NCBI RefSeq assembly: GCF_000802205.1
Contig: NZ_CP012850.1
Span: 558,001-622,000, forward strand
Direction: 5' to 3'
DNA: 64,000 bases
Source of the DNA: Candidatus Nitrosocosmicus oleophilus
GTDB taxonomy: Archaea > Thermoproteota > Nitrososphaeria > Nitrososphaerales > Nitrososphaeraceae
Shown here: piece after piece, positions 45,100 to 54,934 of the stretch
Layout of the letters: each line of letters starts with the position of its first letter
Numbering within the stretch: the first letter of the stretch is position 1
Notes under the pieces: model-generated
The model's input: only the letters and a program-made list of their open reading frames with translations
Told to the model about the DNA's origin: nothing
Databases searched by the model: none
Made by a program: the position numbers and the translations under genes

Positions 45100-45315
45100 A
45101 TGACACATGTAGCAAAAATAATAGAAATAGTAGGCTCATCGGACAAGAGCTGGGAGGATGCTGCTCAGATAGCATTAACTGAAGCGACAAAAACAATTCA
45201 TGGTATAACTGGAATTGAGTTAACCGACATGACAGCTAGAGTGGATCCAAATACGGGAAAAATAGCTGAATATCATTCTACGGTAAAGATAGCCTTCGGA
45301 GTGGAACATTCCTAA
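45100..45315 (+). CDS. Dodecin (flavin-binding)
   Basis: This 71-residue protein is the normal dodecin length. It shows VAKIIEIVGSSDKSWEDAAQ, with the conserved Trp that stacks on flavin, and ends with STVKIAFGVE. Dodecins form 12-mers that store or scavenge riboflavin or FMN in archaea. It is a stand-alone gene. Confidence 0.93.
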   Translation: MTHVAKIIEIVGSSDKSWEDAAQIALTEATKTIHGITGIELTDMTARVDPNTGKIAEYHSTVKIAFGVEHS

Positions 45316-45707
45316 GGATCGGCAGATAAGGGACTAGAATTTCATTTTTTCCATAAATTAGCTTTATTTCTTTTGTCGTTATACGCCTTGGGTATGAAAA
45401 ATTGTGATTGCGACTCTATAAAGATCCATTTTTGATTTGCTTATCGAAATAAAAAAGAACGGTTACCCAAACCGATCGAATGGTCTTTGTTTACATGAAT
45501 TTTATGTATGCTAGGTTTTGATAAGCCTGTAGTTATCTGGTCTACTGACTAGACATCTACAAATATAGCAATGATATTAGTCAAATTATACAGAAATTTC
45601 GTATGATTCGCTGTTCAGATCATATGATTTTCTACTATTAAAATAGAAAGAATTCTTTAGTAAGATATCTTGACATTTCTTTTAGCCCAAATGATTATTT
45701 TGTGTTT
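45316..45707. other. Gene-free stretch
   Basis: About 390 bp with no gene or repeat seen; it should contain the promoter of the downstream subtilase. Confidence 0.45.
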
Positions 45708-47390
45708 ATGAATAAAAAACATAATATTATTACAAAGTTGATTGTAACTTTTTTTATAGTGACAATGGGATTCTCGTCATCTATTTCTATGCCAATATCC
45801 TATGCACAAAGCGGTCGTATTGCTGATCTCCCTTTTCTTGATTTTAATAGTGATAATAACAACAAAGAGAATGACAATTTAGAAGAATTATACAACATGA
45901 TTCCCGGTTTAAATACAAAAGACAATAATGATGTAAGCGATTCAGATTCTAAAACTGGTAACAAAGGTGCTCATGAAAATACATTGGATGAAAAATCCGT
46001 AGATTCAAAAACCAATGATGAAAGCAAAATTAATGATTATGCATTCTATTCTGATGATGCAATAGATGGTATAGGCAGCTCGGGCTCTGGAAACGAAAAA
46101 GATGAAGGAGCAACAGCAACAACTCCCAGCATTCTTACTTCTATCCTTGATAAATTGCCTTATTCTGATGTTTTATCTAATTCTTTGTCACCATCCTCAT
46201 CCTCATCATCTACATCACCTTCTTACTCAGCATACAAAATGGGACAGGTAATACCGGGGCAATACATTGTGGTCCTAAATGATGATGTCTTGAATTTGCG
46301 TGACATTCTTTCAGAGGTTGCAAAAAAGGTAAATATTGAGGGGACTGAAATACTCTACATTTATGAAGATGTGTTGAATGGATTTGCAATTAGCGTTCCA
46401 AATGAAAGAATTATCGAGGTACTTGAACAAAGCCCATTTGTAGATCATATTGAAAAAGACAAGGTAGTTAAAGCATTTGCTCAAACACTGCCAAGTGGAG
46501 TCAATAGGGTTGATGGAGACCTAAGCTCTACCAAGTCAGGGAGCGGTGGCGGAGTCATCAATACCGACATAGCCATCCTGGATAGTGGAATACATACTAG
46601 TCATTCCGATCTAAACGTCTATCATCAGAAATCCTTTGTCTCAGGTACGTCGTCAGGAAATGATGATAACGGTCATGGGACTCATGTTGCAGGGATTGCA
46701 GCGGCTAAAGACAATTCTATAGGGGTAGTTGGAGTAGCACCTGGAGCAAAACTATGGGCAATCAAGGTCTTGGATAGAAACGGTTCAGGAGCCTTATCGA
46801 CAATAATAAAAGGTATTGACTATATTAGGCAATATGCAAATCAAATAGAAGTTGCTAATCTCAGCCTTGGATGCGAATGTAAATCTTCTGCGTTTGATAC
46901 TGCAATAAACAATGCTGTAAAGGCTGGAATCACGTTTGTAGTGGCTTCAGGAAATTCGGGAAAAGATGCTTCTACATTTTCCCCTGCCAATAATCCCAAT
47001 GTTATAGCTGTCTCAGCCATAGGTGATAGTGATGGTAAATGTGGGGGAACAGGTCCCAGCACAGGTTCTGGAAGGGATGACACACTAGCAAGTTTCAGCA
47101 ATTATGGTTCGGTTGTAGATATCGCAGCACCTGGAACCAAGATATTTTCTACTTACAAAGGGAACTCGTATGCGACAATGAGTGGAACAAGCATGGCCTC
47201 ACCACATGTTGCCGGAGCAGCTGTCTTATATGAGGCATCTCATCCTGGTGCTTCACCTTCGGAAGTACGTAATGCGTTATTAAGCGGTGGATCAACATCA
47301 TCAACAACATGTGATGGAAAAGGTCATGGTTACTTTACAAGTGATAGAGATAATTACAGGGAACCGTTGTTGTACGTAAGAAATTATTGA
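45708..47390 (+). CDS. Secreted subtilisin-like serine protease (S8) with I9 propeptide
   Basis: This protein of about 560 residues starts at ATG 45708 (a GTG at 45702 is possible). It has a signal peptide (cleavage near SYAQ), an acidic and Ser-rich linker of about 120 residues, an inhibitor-I9 propeptide (QYIVVLNDDV to HIEKDKVV), and a peptidase S8 domain. The catalytic residues appear in ILDSGIHTSH (Asp), GHGTHVAGIA (His) and GTSMASPHVAG (Ser), with the oxyanion region VASGNSG. It is an extracellular protease activated by propeptide removal. Confidence 0.95.
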   Translation: MNKKHNIITKLIVTFFIVTMGFSSSISMPISYAQSGRIADLPFLDFNSDNNNKENDNLEELYNMIPGLNTKDNNDVSDSDSKTGNKGAHENTLDEKSVDSKTNDESKINDYAFYSDDAIDGIGSSGSGNEKDEGATATTPSILTSILDKLPYSDVLSNSLSPSSSSSSTSPSYSAYKMGQVIPGQYIVVLNDDVLNLRDILSEVAKKVNIEGTEILYIYEDVLNGFAISVPNERIIEVLEQSPFVDHIEKDKVVKAFAQTLPSGVNRVDGDLSSTKSGSGGGVINTDIAILDSGIHTSHSDLNVYHQKSFVSGTSSGNDDNGHGTHVAGIAAAKDNSIGVVGVAPGAKLWAIKVLDRNGSGALSTIIKGIDYIRQYANQIEVANLSLGCECKSSAFDTAINNAVKAGITFVVASGNSGKDASTFSPANNPNVIAVSAIGDSDGKCGGTGPSTGSGRDDTLASFSNYGSVVDIAAPGTKIFSTYKGNSYATMSGTSMASPHVAGAAVLYEASHPGASPSEVRNALLSGGSTSSTTCDGKGHGYFTSDRDNYREPLLYVRNY

Positions 47391-47942
47391 TGATGTTGTT
47401 AATACTAGTGTTTAACGAACAAGTATACAAACACGCATAGATGCAGAAATGAGATAGTATTTTTATACTATTTCTATGATTCCTGTTAAGTATCGGGAGT
47501 GGGACTCAAATCCATCCCGTATTATCACGGATTTATCTATTAAAATTACCTCTAGATCCAATCTAACTTGATTTTTAAAGATTAGAAAGATTATGTTATA
47601 TGAATTTTAGCGCAGTTTCAACCGAAGTAATATAGAATAACATTGGTTATGGGTAAGCAGATTCAACCAAACCTGTTTTTTATTCTCAGCCTATTGAAAA
47701 ACAAGTCGTAATTTCCAATTTTATAATCATAGATTTAGCACAATATGTTTGACACAAGAGCATTTTAATGGATGTGGTACTCGATTGCAGGGAAAGTTAG
47801 ACAAATACACTGGGTTCAGGTAAGTTTGGGATCATTGATACAAAACAACCATCGGTTTTACTTCTATTGAATAAGAACGTAGTCGAGTCAGTACGTCGTG
47901 GCGAAGCCACTAAGCTATAAAAAAAGGATTTGGACAGTAAAG
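47391..47942. other. Intergenic region with a small hairpin
   Basis: About 550 bp between convergent genes. It contains a perfect 5-bp hairpin GTGGC-GAA-GCCAC at 47898-47910. No coding gene or tRNA is recognised. Confidence 0.4.
47919..47925 (-). terminator. T-run terminator after the gene ending at 47943
   Basis: Seven T residues on the minus strand begin about 18 nt after the stop codon of the secreted-protein gene, as expected of archaeal T-rich termination; a small hairpin lies just beyond. Confidence 0.45.
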
Positions 47943-48473
47943 CTAACCTATTGTGAATACAAAAGGTTGCGTAATGTTTGTGACCTGCCCGCTCTCAGTC
48001 TGGTAATGAAAAGTGGCGCTCGCTGTTGTTTGTCCAGCTGCTAATGCTTGATAGATTGTGTCAGAAGATGGTCCGGCTACAGAAACTTCTTTTCCAGGTT
48101 CTAATTCGAATGGAGGTGATGTTGCGGTACAGCCCTGAATATATCTTATTACTACATTGTTGAGAAATTGTGCAGATAAAGGTGAATCGCATACTCCTGC
48201 AGTAAATGTTATTTTACTTGGTGAATCATTAACAACTGTTGCAATAATTTGAAATTTGCTGCCAGATTTTAAATATAAAGGCGAAGGATGTATGTCTTTC
48301 AGCTCAACACCAGTACTTGTCGTATTGGTGGCCGAGTTGGTTTCGTTAGATTGGGAGTTTGCATATTGGTTCCCTAATCCTGGTAAACTTAGGAGGGTAA
48401 AAGTGATGATTGTGGCTAATACAGGTAGAATAATACATTGTTTTGCTTTACAGAATTGCATATGGAATCTCAT
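47943..48473 (-). CDS. Secreted hypothetical protein
   Basis: This 176-residue protein has a signal peptide (hydrophobic LPVLATIITFTLLSLPGL, cleavage near YANSQ), a short Asn/Thr-rich linker, and a beta-rich domain with VNDSPSKITFTAGVC and FELEPGKEVSVAGP suggesting an immunoglobulin-like fold. Two Cys about 20 residues apart may form a disulfide. An exported surface or cell-wall-associated role is likely; I cannot name a family. Confidence 0.72.
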   Translation of the reverse strand: MRFHMQFCKAKQCIILPVLATIITFTLLSLPGLGNQYANSQSNETNSATNTTSTGVELKDIHPSPLYLKSGSKFQIIATVVNDSPSKITFTAGVCDSPLSAQFLNNVVIRYIQGCTATSPPFELEPGKEVSVAGPSSDTIYQALAAGQTTASATFHYQTESGQVTNITQPFVFTIG

Positions 48474-48893
48474 ACATAATATCTGCCATACTATTTATAT
48501 TTATCCGTCGTTGTGAATCTGTCACTGCACAATTTCTGATTACCGTATTTAAGATAAAGAATTATGATCGAGTTCCAGTCCTCAATAAGGGATAGTTGGA
48601 ACTATACTAATTTCGCCGAAATTAAAGCAGTTTCAATAGATGCATTCAGTTAGTAGAAAGATAATGCTCGGAAAGTACAACATTTTCAAACAAGTGGTAG
48701 GATAGAAAGATTCTATGAGACATTCCAATTAAGGATAACGTACTTTGAATCCTTCGAGATATTCTTAACAAGGCATAAGATCTAGATCTCATATGTTTTT
48801 GAACTGAGATGAATTAGAAACACCACCAATTTCATGAAACTACAATCATAGCATACAAGTAAGCTTAAATATTGGGAGTGAAGATTGTGACTT
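48474..48893. other. Gene-free stretch
   Basis: About 420 bp between divergent genes with no supported gene. It contains promoter-like AT-rich patches only. Confidence 0.4.
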
Positions 48894-49283
48894 ATGACTA
48901 CTTCAAATGAAAATGTTAGCCATCATAAGGTTAAGGAACAGAGTGACGAGTTGAGAACAAAGTATCCCATTTTTACTGCTATTTTAGAAAGAATTCCGGA
49001 CATGGATTTGAAAGAAGTTCTTAGCGTACTAGTAATAGTTGATCCTGTAAGATCGCTATTGAAGACTCACGCTACGAGATTGACTTTCATAGGAGAGGAT
49101 AAGAATCTTGACCAAATAATTGAAGAAAGTATTAATCAGTTGAGGACAAAGCACGCCTTACTGGCCGGTATTCTAGAAAGAATTCATAAAATGGATCTAA
49201 AAGATACTGCAGTAGGATTATTAGGAATTGATGCAATGGAGTCACTGCTAAAGCTTAGGATGCTAGTCATTCTAACATCCTGA
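48894..49283 (+). CDS. Internally duplicated helical protein, unknown
   Basis: This 129-residue protein is built from two similar halves: ELRTKYPIFTAILERIPDMD and then LKEVLSVLVIVDPVRSLLK (about 19-57), and QLRTKHALLAGILERIHKMD and then LKDTAVGLLGIDAMESLLK (about 82-120). Both halves look helical and amphipathic. The halves differ at many positions, so the duplication is old and kept. I do not recognise a family. It stands alone between gene-free gaps. Confidence 0.6.
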   Translation: MTTSNENVSHHKVKEQSDELRTKYPIFTAILERIPDMDLKEVLSVLVIVDPVRSLLKTHATRLTFIGEDKNLDQIIEESINQLRTKHALLAGILERIHKMDLKDTAVGLLGIDAMESLLKLRMLVILTS

Positions 49284-49608
49284 TCCTCTTTACCAAGTTT
49301 AGAGAAGATGAATTTTTAAGAAATCTCTTATTTTCAATATTTATTCAACTATAATTCTTAGTAATTCTTTAATTTTCTCTGTAACTCGTATTTTCTTTTT
49401 CTTTGTTTATTTTAGCAAGATTTGATTTCTTTATCTTCTCTCATATTAAGATGGTTGTTATCAAGTGATCGCTTTTATGTCTAATTTTTGCAACATTCCA
49501 TGTGTTTTCTAATCGGCCCATGGATGTATTTGCAAAGAACAGTATTTTGTAATACGATAATAAGTATCTATTTTCTATAATGGTATCTTAAACATATTGT
49601 AAATCGAT
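49284..49608. other. Gene-free stretch
   Basis: About 325 bp with long T-rich tracts between convergent genes, probably containing terminators for both. No gene is seen. Confidence 0.4.
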
Positions 49609-50634
49609 TTAATCGAGTTTGTGTAGGGCCGGAGCTATTCGGGAACCTATCAATTCCGTAGCTCTCATAAGCTTCTCGTGAGGTAATGATGCGGGGTTCA
49701 TCATGAAAGTAAATCTAGATATACCACCAAGCACTTGACTATATCTAATAATTTTCTCTGTAACTTCTTCCGGATTGCCTATGAGGAGAGCACCGTTTGG
49801 GCCCAGCTGGGCTTCAAAATCCCTACGAGTTATAGGAGACCATCCACGCTCCTTTCCGATTTCGTTCATACTATGTACATAGCCCGGAAAAAAGTCATCA
49901 ACTGCCTCTGGAGTGCTCTCTGCCACATAACCCAGCGAATGTATACCCACGTTAAGATTATGCGGTAAATGGCCAGCTCTCTTTCCTGCCTCTCTGTAGA
50001 GATCAATTAATGGTTTGAAACTTGGTGTCTGGCCCCCGATGATTGCGACCATCAGAGGTAATCCAAGGATCCCAGCTCTAACAAAAGATTCAGGGGTTCC
50101 ACCAACACCTATCCATATTGGCAGAGGATTCTGCAACGGCCTTGGATAGATTCCCTGTCCAGTCAGAGCAGGTCGATATTTGCCAGACCAATTCACATGT
50201 TCATTTTCCCGAATCTTTAAGAGTAATTCAAGCTTCTCTGAAAAAAGTGAATCATAGTCATCCAACTTCAGGCCAAACAAGGGGAATGCCTCGATAAATG
50301 ACCCGCGACCCACTACCATCTCCGCCCTACCACCAGACAAAAGATCCAAGGTTGCGAATTCTTGGAATATCCTTACGGGATCGACTGCACTCAATACCGT
50401 TACTGCACTGGTAAGGCGTATATGTTTAGTTCGTGCTGCAGCCGCTCCTAAGATGACAGCTGGAGCAGAATCAAGGAATCCACGACGGTGATGTTCGCCT
50501 ACTCCAAATACGTCCAACCCAATTTGATCTGCATATTCAATTTGTTCAACCAATCTTTGCAAGCGTTCAGATGAACTTATTGATTTCTTGGTATCGACAT
50601 GAAAAGCTGCAAAACTGTCAATTCCTACCTGCAT
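49609..50634 (-). CDS. LLM-class flavin-dependent oxidoreductase
   Basis: This 341-residue luciferase-like monooxygenase has DVFGVGEHHRRGFLDSAPAV, LTSAVTVLSAVDPVRIFQEF, and GRAEMVVGRGSFIEAFPLFG. This pattern is common in bacterial alkanal-monooxygenase-like proteins. These enzymes use FMN or F420; the cofactor and substrate are not clear here. Base composition is visibly richer in G+C than the neighbours, which suggests acquisition from bacteria. Confidence 0.9.
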   Translation of the reverse strand: MQVGIDSFAAFHVDTKKSISSSERLQRLVEQIEYADQIGLDVFGVGEHHRRGFLDSAPAVILGAAAARTKHIRLTSAVTVLSAVDPVRIFQEFATLDLLSGGRAEMVVGRGSFIEAFPLFGLKLDDYDSLFSEKLELLLKIRENEHVNWSGKYRPALTGQGIYPRPLQNPLPIWIGVGGTPESFVRAGILGLPLMVAIIGGQTPSFKPLIDLYREAGKRAGHLPHNLNVGIHSLGYVAESTPEAVDDFFPGYVHSMNEIGKERGWSPITRRDFEAQLGPNGALLIGNPEEVTEKIIRYSQVLGGISRFTFMMNPASLPHEKLMRATELIGSRIAPALHKLD

Positions 50635-50865
50635 CTGATATACATCAAATATGAATATTATTTAAACAAAGTAGTAATAGTTCTTAACTTGGCAAGTATG
50701 AATTATTATACTTGTTTTGTAATAACCTTCTAATACTTTCAACAAGTAATGGAAATAATCATTAAATCAACTTATAATCGATATAAATAGTATCTAGCTT
50801 ATGTATGGAATACATTCTAAAGCTTTACTACTATCCGAATATTTTATAATCATAAAATATTGCCT

Positions 50866-51018
50866 ATGAAAGTTCTAAATGCAAGTCCTAGATTCGGAAA
50901 GCCCATGAAAGAGAGACAGTTAGAGGATTTTTTGGATAAAAATATATCTCAGATACACATCGGAACATTAAATTATAAAAAGGATCCAAACATCCATCCA
51001 ATTTGGTATCACTATTAA
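50866..51018 (+). pseudogene. Truncated pyridoxamine-5'-phosphate-oxidase-like remnant
   Basis: The 50-residue frame from ATG 50866 to TAA 51016-51018 ends with NISQIHIGTLNYKKDPNIHP and IWYHY. This matches the N-terminal strand region of PNPOx-fold flavin or F420-binding proteins, which are usually about 130 residues or longer. After the stop, a shifted frame still shows ISKNNKTHEDKVPCVSRVVV, resembling the next part of the same fold. The gene is thus broken and shortened, sitting at the edge of the histidine-kinase gene. Confidence 0.5.
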
Positions 51019-51117
51019 CACATCTCATAAGCAAAAATAACAAGACCCATGAGGACAAAGTTCCCTGTGTTAGTAGGGTTGTCGTTGTAGTCAAGATCCA
51101 ACTGAAGCACCTTTATG

Positions 51118-53553
51118 CTATGCATCACATGGTAATGTAAACGAAAAGGTGGCGCCTGTTCCATTCACATTATTCCTTGCCCAAATCCTTCCACTATGGG
51201 CTTCTATTATACTCTTTGCGATGTATAATCCAAGGCCAATTCCTTTTTCTGACATGGTAGTAAATTTGGTAAACAACTTGGGTAATATTTCCTTATCAAT
51301 GCCTTTCCCGCTGTCCCTTATGGATATAACCACATATTTTTGATCATTTATGAATTCTATATCTAGTATAATATATATAGCGTCACCATCATTTGTGAAC
51401 TTAAATGCATTATCTAACAAATTGTAAACAACTTGTGTGATTCTTGACTTGTCCAGTTCAACCAAAAGAGATTCGTGTATTCTGCTATTGTTTAGTTGTG
51501 AATAATTTATGCGAGTTTTGTATCTGTTACAATTTGTTACAGTATGTAAATCCATAGTTTCTATTTTACTGGTGTATTGATTTTCGTATTCCATCACCTG
51601 TTCTAGCAAAAACAGTCTTAGATCAACGGTCTCTTTCCTAAGAGTCAAGGAGTTTGTTTCTATTCGGGTAATATCTAGAATATCATCTGTTAATGATACC
51701 ATTTTTTTTGCATTTCTTATAATAGCATCAATATAGTCGTTTATCTCTTGTCTGTTCACCTGAATCTGTTGAGAGTTTCCTAATTCCTTTGAGTTTACAT
51801 TTGATTTGAGCATTTCAGAAATTGCCAGTATTGGTTGTATAGGGCTCCTTAATTCGTGAGCAGCGATACGAATAAAGTCTTGCTGCAACTCTTCACTTTT
51901 TTTTAGTTGCTGGTATATTTCAGTTTGATTCCACAAATTCTCAAATATTGAAACATAAGATAAAACACCCGCTTTGCTGTTAGAATATGTCGAAATCCCT
52001 ATGGCTTCATGAAACTTTTCTTTGGAATCATCCTTTAGTTCCATTACCAGTGATACCTTTTTGTCGATTATAAGAATGGTAGATCCTGTTTCAGTTAATG
52101 TTTGGATGGACCTTATCTGAATCTTCTTGCTACTATTGCCATCATTATTACTTGTGTGATATATCGACAAACTTTGTTTTTCCAACCTTTCAATAAATTT
52201 CTCTGTCTTTTCGTTGCTAGGGATCAACATCCGTATCTTTACGTTTCTATTCACTGCTGTTCGGGTTATCAATTCAAACACTCCTAGTTTCCATTGTCTT
52301 AGAAACGCGTTTACAGTTGGAAGTATTAGCATTATCTCCTTATTTGAGGATCTCAGCAGATCAAGATATGCGGTTTCAGCATTGTTTGACCTTGAGATAA
52401 TATCTACTCTTTCAGTATCAAGTCCCCTTTCTATGTCCTCTATAATGTCTACAGCATCTATGCCATTTTTCCATAGTTCCTCAAATGTTAATTTGTACTG
52501 GTTGATATATAGAACATCATTTGTTGTAAACATCTGCTTAATGGTTTTCCTATCTTGATTGTGATCAATTTTTTCAGAGTTTGAGAAAAAGACTCGGTCA
52601 GTCACTAAGAAGTTTGGTGGAGGCAAGTTTCTAATGCTTCTTATTTTAATGCCCATATCCATGAATAACTTGGCTACGTTGGCATCCTCTTTTCGACTCA
52701 AGTCTGTGATCCACCTTACACCCTTATGATAACCCTTATCATAATTTTCCATTATTTCCTGATATACTGAAAAAAAACCATCATGTACTATTTTTAGCAA
52801 GCCAGTATCTGAGCAAATTAGTATTTCTTCACCGTCTTTACTCAAAGATCTTATCTTATCGTTTATTTCATCTTGGTCGTCAAGGACCCTGGTTTCTATT
52901 CTCTCATGACCCTCCTCGATCTCCCTAATCCGTTGTGTTGCGGGTATGGCATTGGCCCAAAGACTCTTAAAAACATACTGTTGCTGCTCCACGATTTCCA
53001 TTACGTTACTATGGATGAGATGGGACACAGGTTTAGCTTCTTGCAATTTAGCTGTAGCAATATATTCACTTTCGCTTACTGCCATACCTCCTTTCGCATT
53101 GTCCACATGGCGCACCTCGGCTATTTTCATCAGCTCTTTACAATAATTAATATTGTGTTTTGTAATCTCAGAAATGTATTTGATTTTGACACCCCTTTCA
53201 TATGCATGTCTCATACCTTTCCTCAATTGTTCCACACCCATCGCTACTGTAGGCCCTTGGGAATTAGCGTAATTATCCCACCTATCTTTCGCATTATTAA
53301 GTGTCTGTACAATTAGTTCCGTGGTTTTATCCTCACCATAGACAACTACAGTTTTCTCCCCAATTGAGTTATTGTTATTTTTGTTCTTATCACTGTTAAT
53401 GGTTTTGAGATTTTTGTCGTAACAATAGCTATATTGATTATTTGAATTATAATTTTTATTTTCCTTGATTAATCGAATAGACAACTTTTTATTCTCCTTA
53501 TCTTCAAGCCTTTTTCCTGTTTTTTCCTTCTCGGTATTGTCTTTGATAGTCAA
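51118..53553 (-). CDS. Soluble sensor histidine kinase with triplicated sensor region
   Basis: This 811-residue protein has a charged N-terminus (1-65), three related sensor-like units (about 68-190, 190-380, 385-545), and a kinase core. The core has HisKA with phospho-acceptor His in AAHELRSPIQP (about 566), and HATPase_c with NLLDNAFKFTNDG (about 712), DSGKGID and GIGLGLYIAKS (about 776). The sensor units each have an alternating strand-helix pattern resembling TrmB C-terminal or PLD-like domains. I see no transmembrane helix, so the signal is probably cytoplasmic. No response regulator is adjacent. The start is TTG. Confidence 0.88.
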   Translation of the reverse strand: MTIKDNTEKEKTGKRLEDKENKKLSIRLIKENKNYNSNNQYSYCYDKNLKTINSDKNKNNNNSIGEKTVVVYGEDKTTELIVQTLNNAKDRWDNYANSQGPTVAMGVEQLRKGMRHAYERGVKIKYISEITKHNINYCKELMKIAEVRHVDNAKGGMAVSESEYIATAKLQEAKPVSHLIHSNVMEIVEQQQYVFKSLWANAIPATQRIREIEEGHERIETRVLDDQDEINDKIRSLSKDGEEILICSDTGLLKIVHDGFFSVYQEIMENYDKGYHKGVRWITDLSRKEDANVAKLFMDMGIKIRSIRNLPPPNFLVTDRVFFSNSEKIDHNQDRKTIKQMFTTNDVLYINQYKLTFEELWKNGIDAVDIIEDIERGLDTERVDIISRSNNAETAYLDLLRSSNKEIMLILPTVNAFLRQWKLGVFELITRTAVNRNVKIRMLIPSNEKTEKFIERLEKQSLSIYHTSNNDGNSSKKIQIRSIQTLTETGSTILIIDKKVSLVMELKDDSKEKFHEAIGISTYSNSKAGVLSYVSIFENLWNQTEIYQQLKKSEELQQDFIRIAAHELRSPIQPILAISEMLKSNVNSKELGNSQQIQVNRQEINDYIDAIIRNAKKMVSLTDDILDITRIETNSLTLRKETVDLRLFLLEQVMEYENQYTSKIETMDLHTVTNCNRYKTRINYSQLNNSRIHESLLVELDKSRITQVVYNLLDNAFKFTNDGDAIYIILDIEFINDQKYVVISIRDSGKGIDKEILPKLFTKFTTMSEKGIGLGLYIAKSIIEAHSGRIWARNNVNGTGATFSFTLPCDA

Positions 53554-53763
53554 TACTCAACAATATCAATATGATTTCGTAGAATTTAAGCATATCGCTT
53601 TCTTGTTGTGAATGTTAATATTTTGTTAACCCCATCCTTTGGTCAAAACACGTAGTTCTTGGAGGGGAGGAGATGGAATTGGAATCTGTGTCTCTAAAAC
53701 GTGAGTTCTATCGACATCCTGTACTATGAGTTAGATCATTAATTGAGAAGAGGATAGTATTGG

Positions 53764-53883
53764 ATGGGTTTTGATTTATTTGCATGTCAGGCAATCATGT
53801 ATAATCTAAAGCAACAACCTATTTCTGAACAAACATCCGACAATGATAAAGGACTATTGCGTATATGGAAAAATCGTTACTAG
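53764..53883 (+). CDS. Possible 39-residue small protein
   Basis: ATG at 53764 follows a GAGGAT-like sequence. The peptide begins MGFDLFACQAIMYNLKQQPI and is polar afterwards. It looks protein-like but has no recognised family and may be chance. Confidence 0.25.
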   Translation: MGFDLFACQAIMYNLKQQPISEQTSDNDKGLLRIWKNRY

Positions 53884-54039
53884 TATATCAATATTAAAAC
53901 GAAATTGTGTAAACAATATACTTGACATCAACCAGTTTCTATCCTAACAGTTACTATTGTTTTTAAATTATTATTTTGGCTTATTTTTATTCTTGTACAG
54001 TTAAATTACTTCGCAGTTGAGTTGGTTCTTTTGATGTAT

Positions 54040-54088
54040 TGTAATAATTTGGATTTATTGTAATAATTTGGATTTATTGTAATAATTT
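54040..54088 (+). repeat. 19-bp tandem repeat, 2.6 units
   Basis: The unit TGTAATAATTTGGATTTAT occurs at 54040-54058 and 54059-54077, then partly to 54088. It is AT-rich, intergenic, and of unknown meaning. Confidence 0.9.
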
Positions 54089-54225
54089 CCTACGACACTG
54101 ATGACTGTTTCATTAGTTTTATGTTTACAAGATTGTAACTTGGGGAAAAATTTGAATACCTCGAATTAAATATTTCCTTGTTTCGGGATATGAATAGTCC
54201 TGCTAGTTAGTATGAGGTCAACTAG

Positions 54226-54606
54226 TTAGTTGAGGCTAAAGAATTTTTTAGCTTCAACATAGGCGTTACCTAATACTTCTGAAGTTTCATTAAGGATAGC
54301 TCCTGCTGACTTTGATGTAGCAATTTTTTCCGTAACGTTACGTAGAAATGATCCAGACTCAGTTATTGCTCCTTTTATTGATTCAGATGCTTCTTCCTCT
54401 GCCGATGTTGTTATTGCTGGAGTAGTAGTAGTGGTAGTGGTGGTATTAGTGTTAGTAGTGGGCGGCGTGCTGGTTTGGTTCATTGTTGAATTAGTCTGAC
54501 CATACACTGAATCCAAAGTACCTTTTCCCACTATCAATACCATCCCAAAAACAAAAAAAATTCCAAAAACTACACGCATTTCTTTCTTACATTTCATTTT
54601 ATTCAT
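54226..54606 (-). CDS. Secreted Thr-rich hypothetical protein
   Basis: This 126-residue protein has a signal peptide (VVFGIFFVFGMVLIVGKG, cleavage near VYGQ), a Thr/Asn-rich low-complexity linker (about 38-65) and a C-terminal helix (about 70-124, ESIKGAITESGSFLRN). The Thr-rich part is a probable glycosylation-dense stalk. The function is unknown. Confidence 0.65.
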   Translation of the reverse strand: MNKMKCKKEMRVVFGIFFVFGMVLIVGKGTLDSVYGQTNSTMNQTSTPPTTNTNTTTTTTTTPAITTSAEEEASESIKGAITESGSFLRNVTEKIATSKSAGAILNETSEVLGNAYVEAKKFFSLN

Positions 54607-54934
54607 ACGTTAATGATATTACATTTATCCTTATATCCTTATATCATTTCGTTAGTTTTTGCAACCATAGCAAGTCTTGTTCTAAAACAGGGAATCTAGT
54701 TCTTTATGGATTCGATAAAAATGAAGAGAATGTAATCCGAAATCGTGAATGCGAGATTCGGGCTCATATTTGAATTAAAAGTCCATATAAAATTAACTCA
54801 TAGAAATGATCAGCACAATGCTCAATGATTACAAATCATAGAATATTTATCAATAATCGGGGGATATTTCAAAATCATTTTCAAAGTGTAGGATATCTAG
54901 ATAAAATAAATTCTACCATCTATCAATAGGCTCT

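Larger units (their letters stand above)
53554..54225. other. Intergenic region upstream of the histidine kinase
   Basis: About 670 bp with one doubtful small frame (53764-53883) and a short tandem repeat (54040-54088). The kinase promoter should lie near 53554-53600. Confidence 0.4.

Noticed and set aside
47470-47530. A GGGA...TCAAATCC...TCCC element resembling a tRNA T-arm
   Set aside because: No matching acceptor, D or anticodon arms were found; it is only a weak hairpin.
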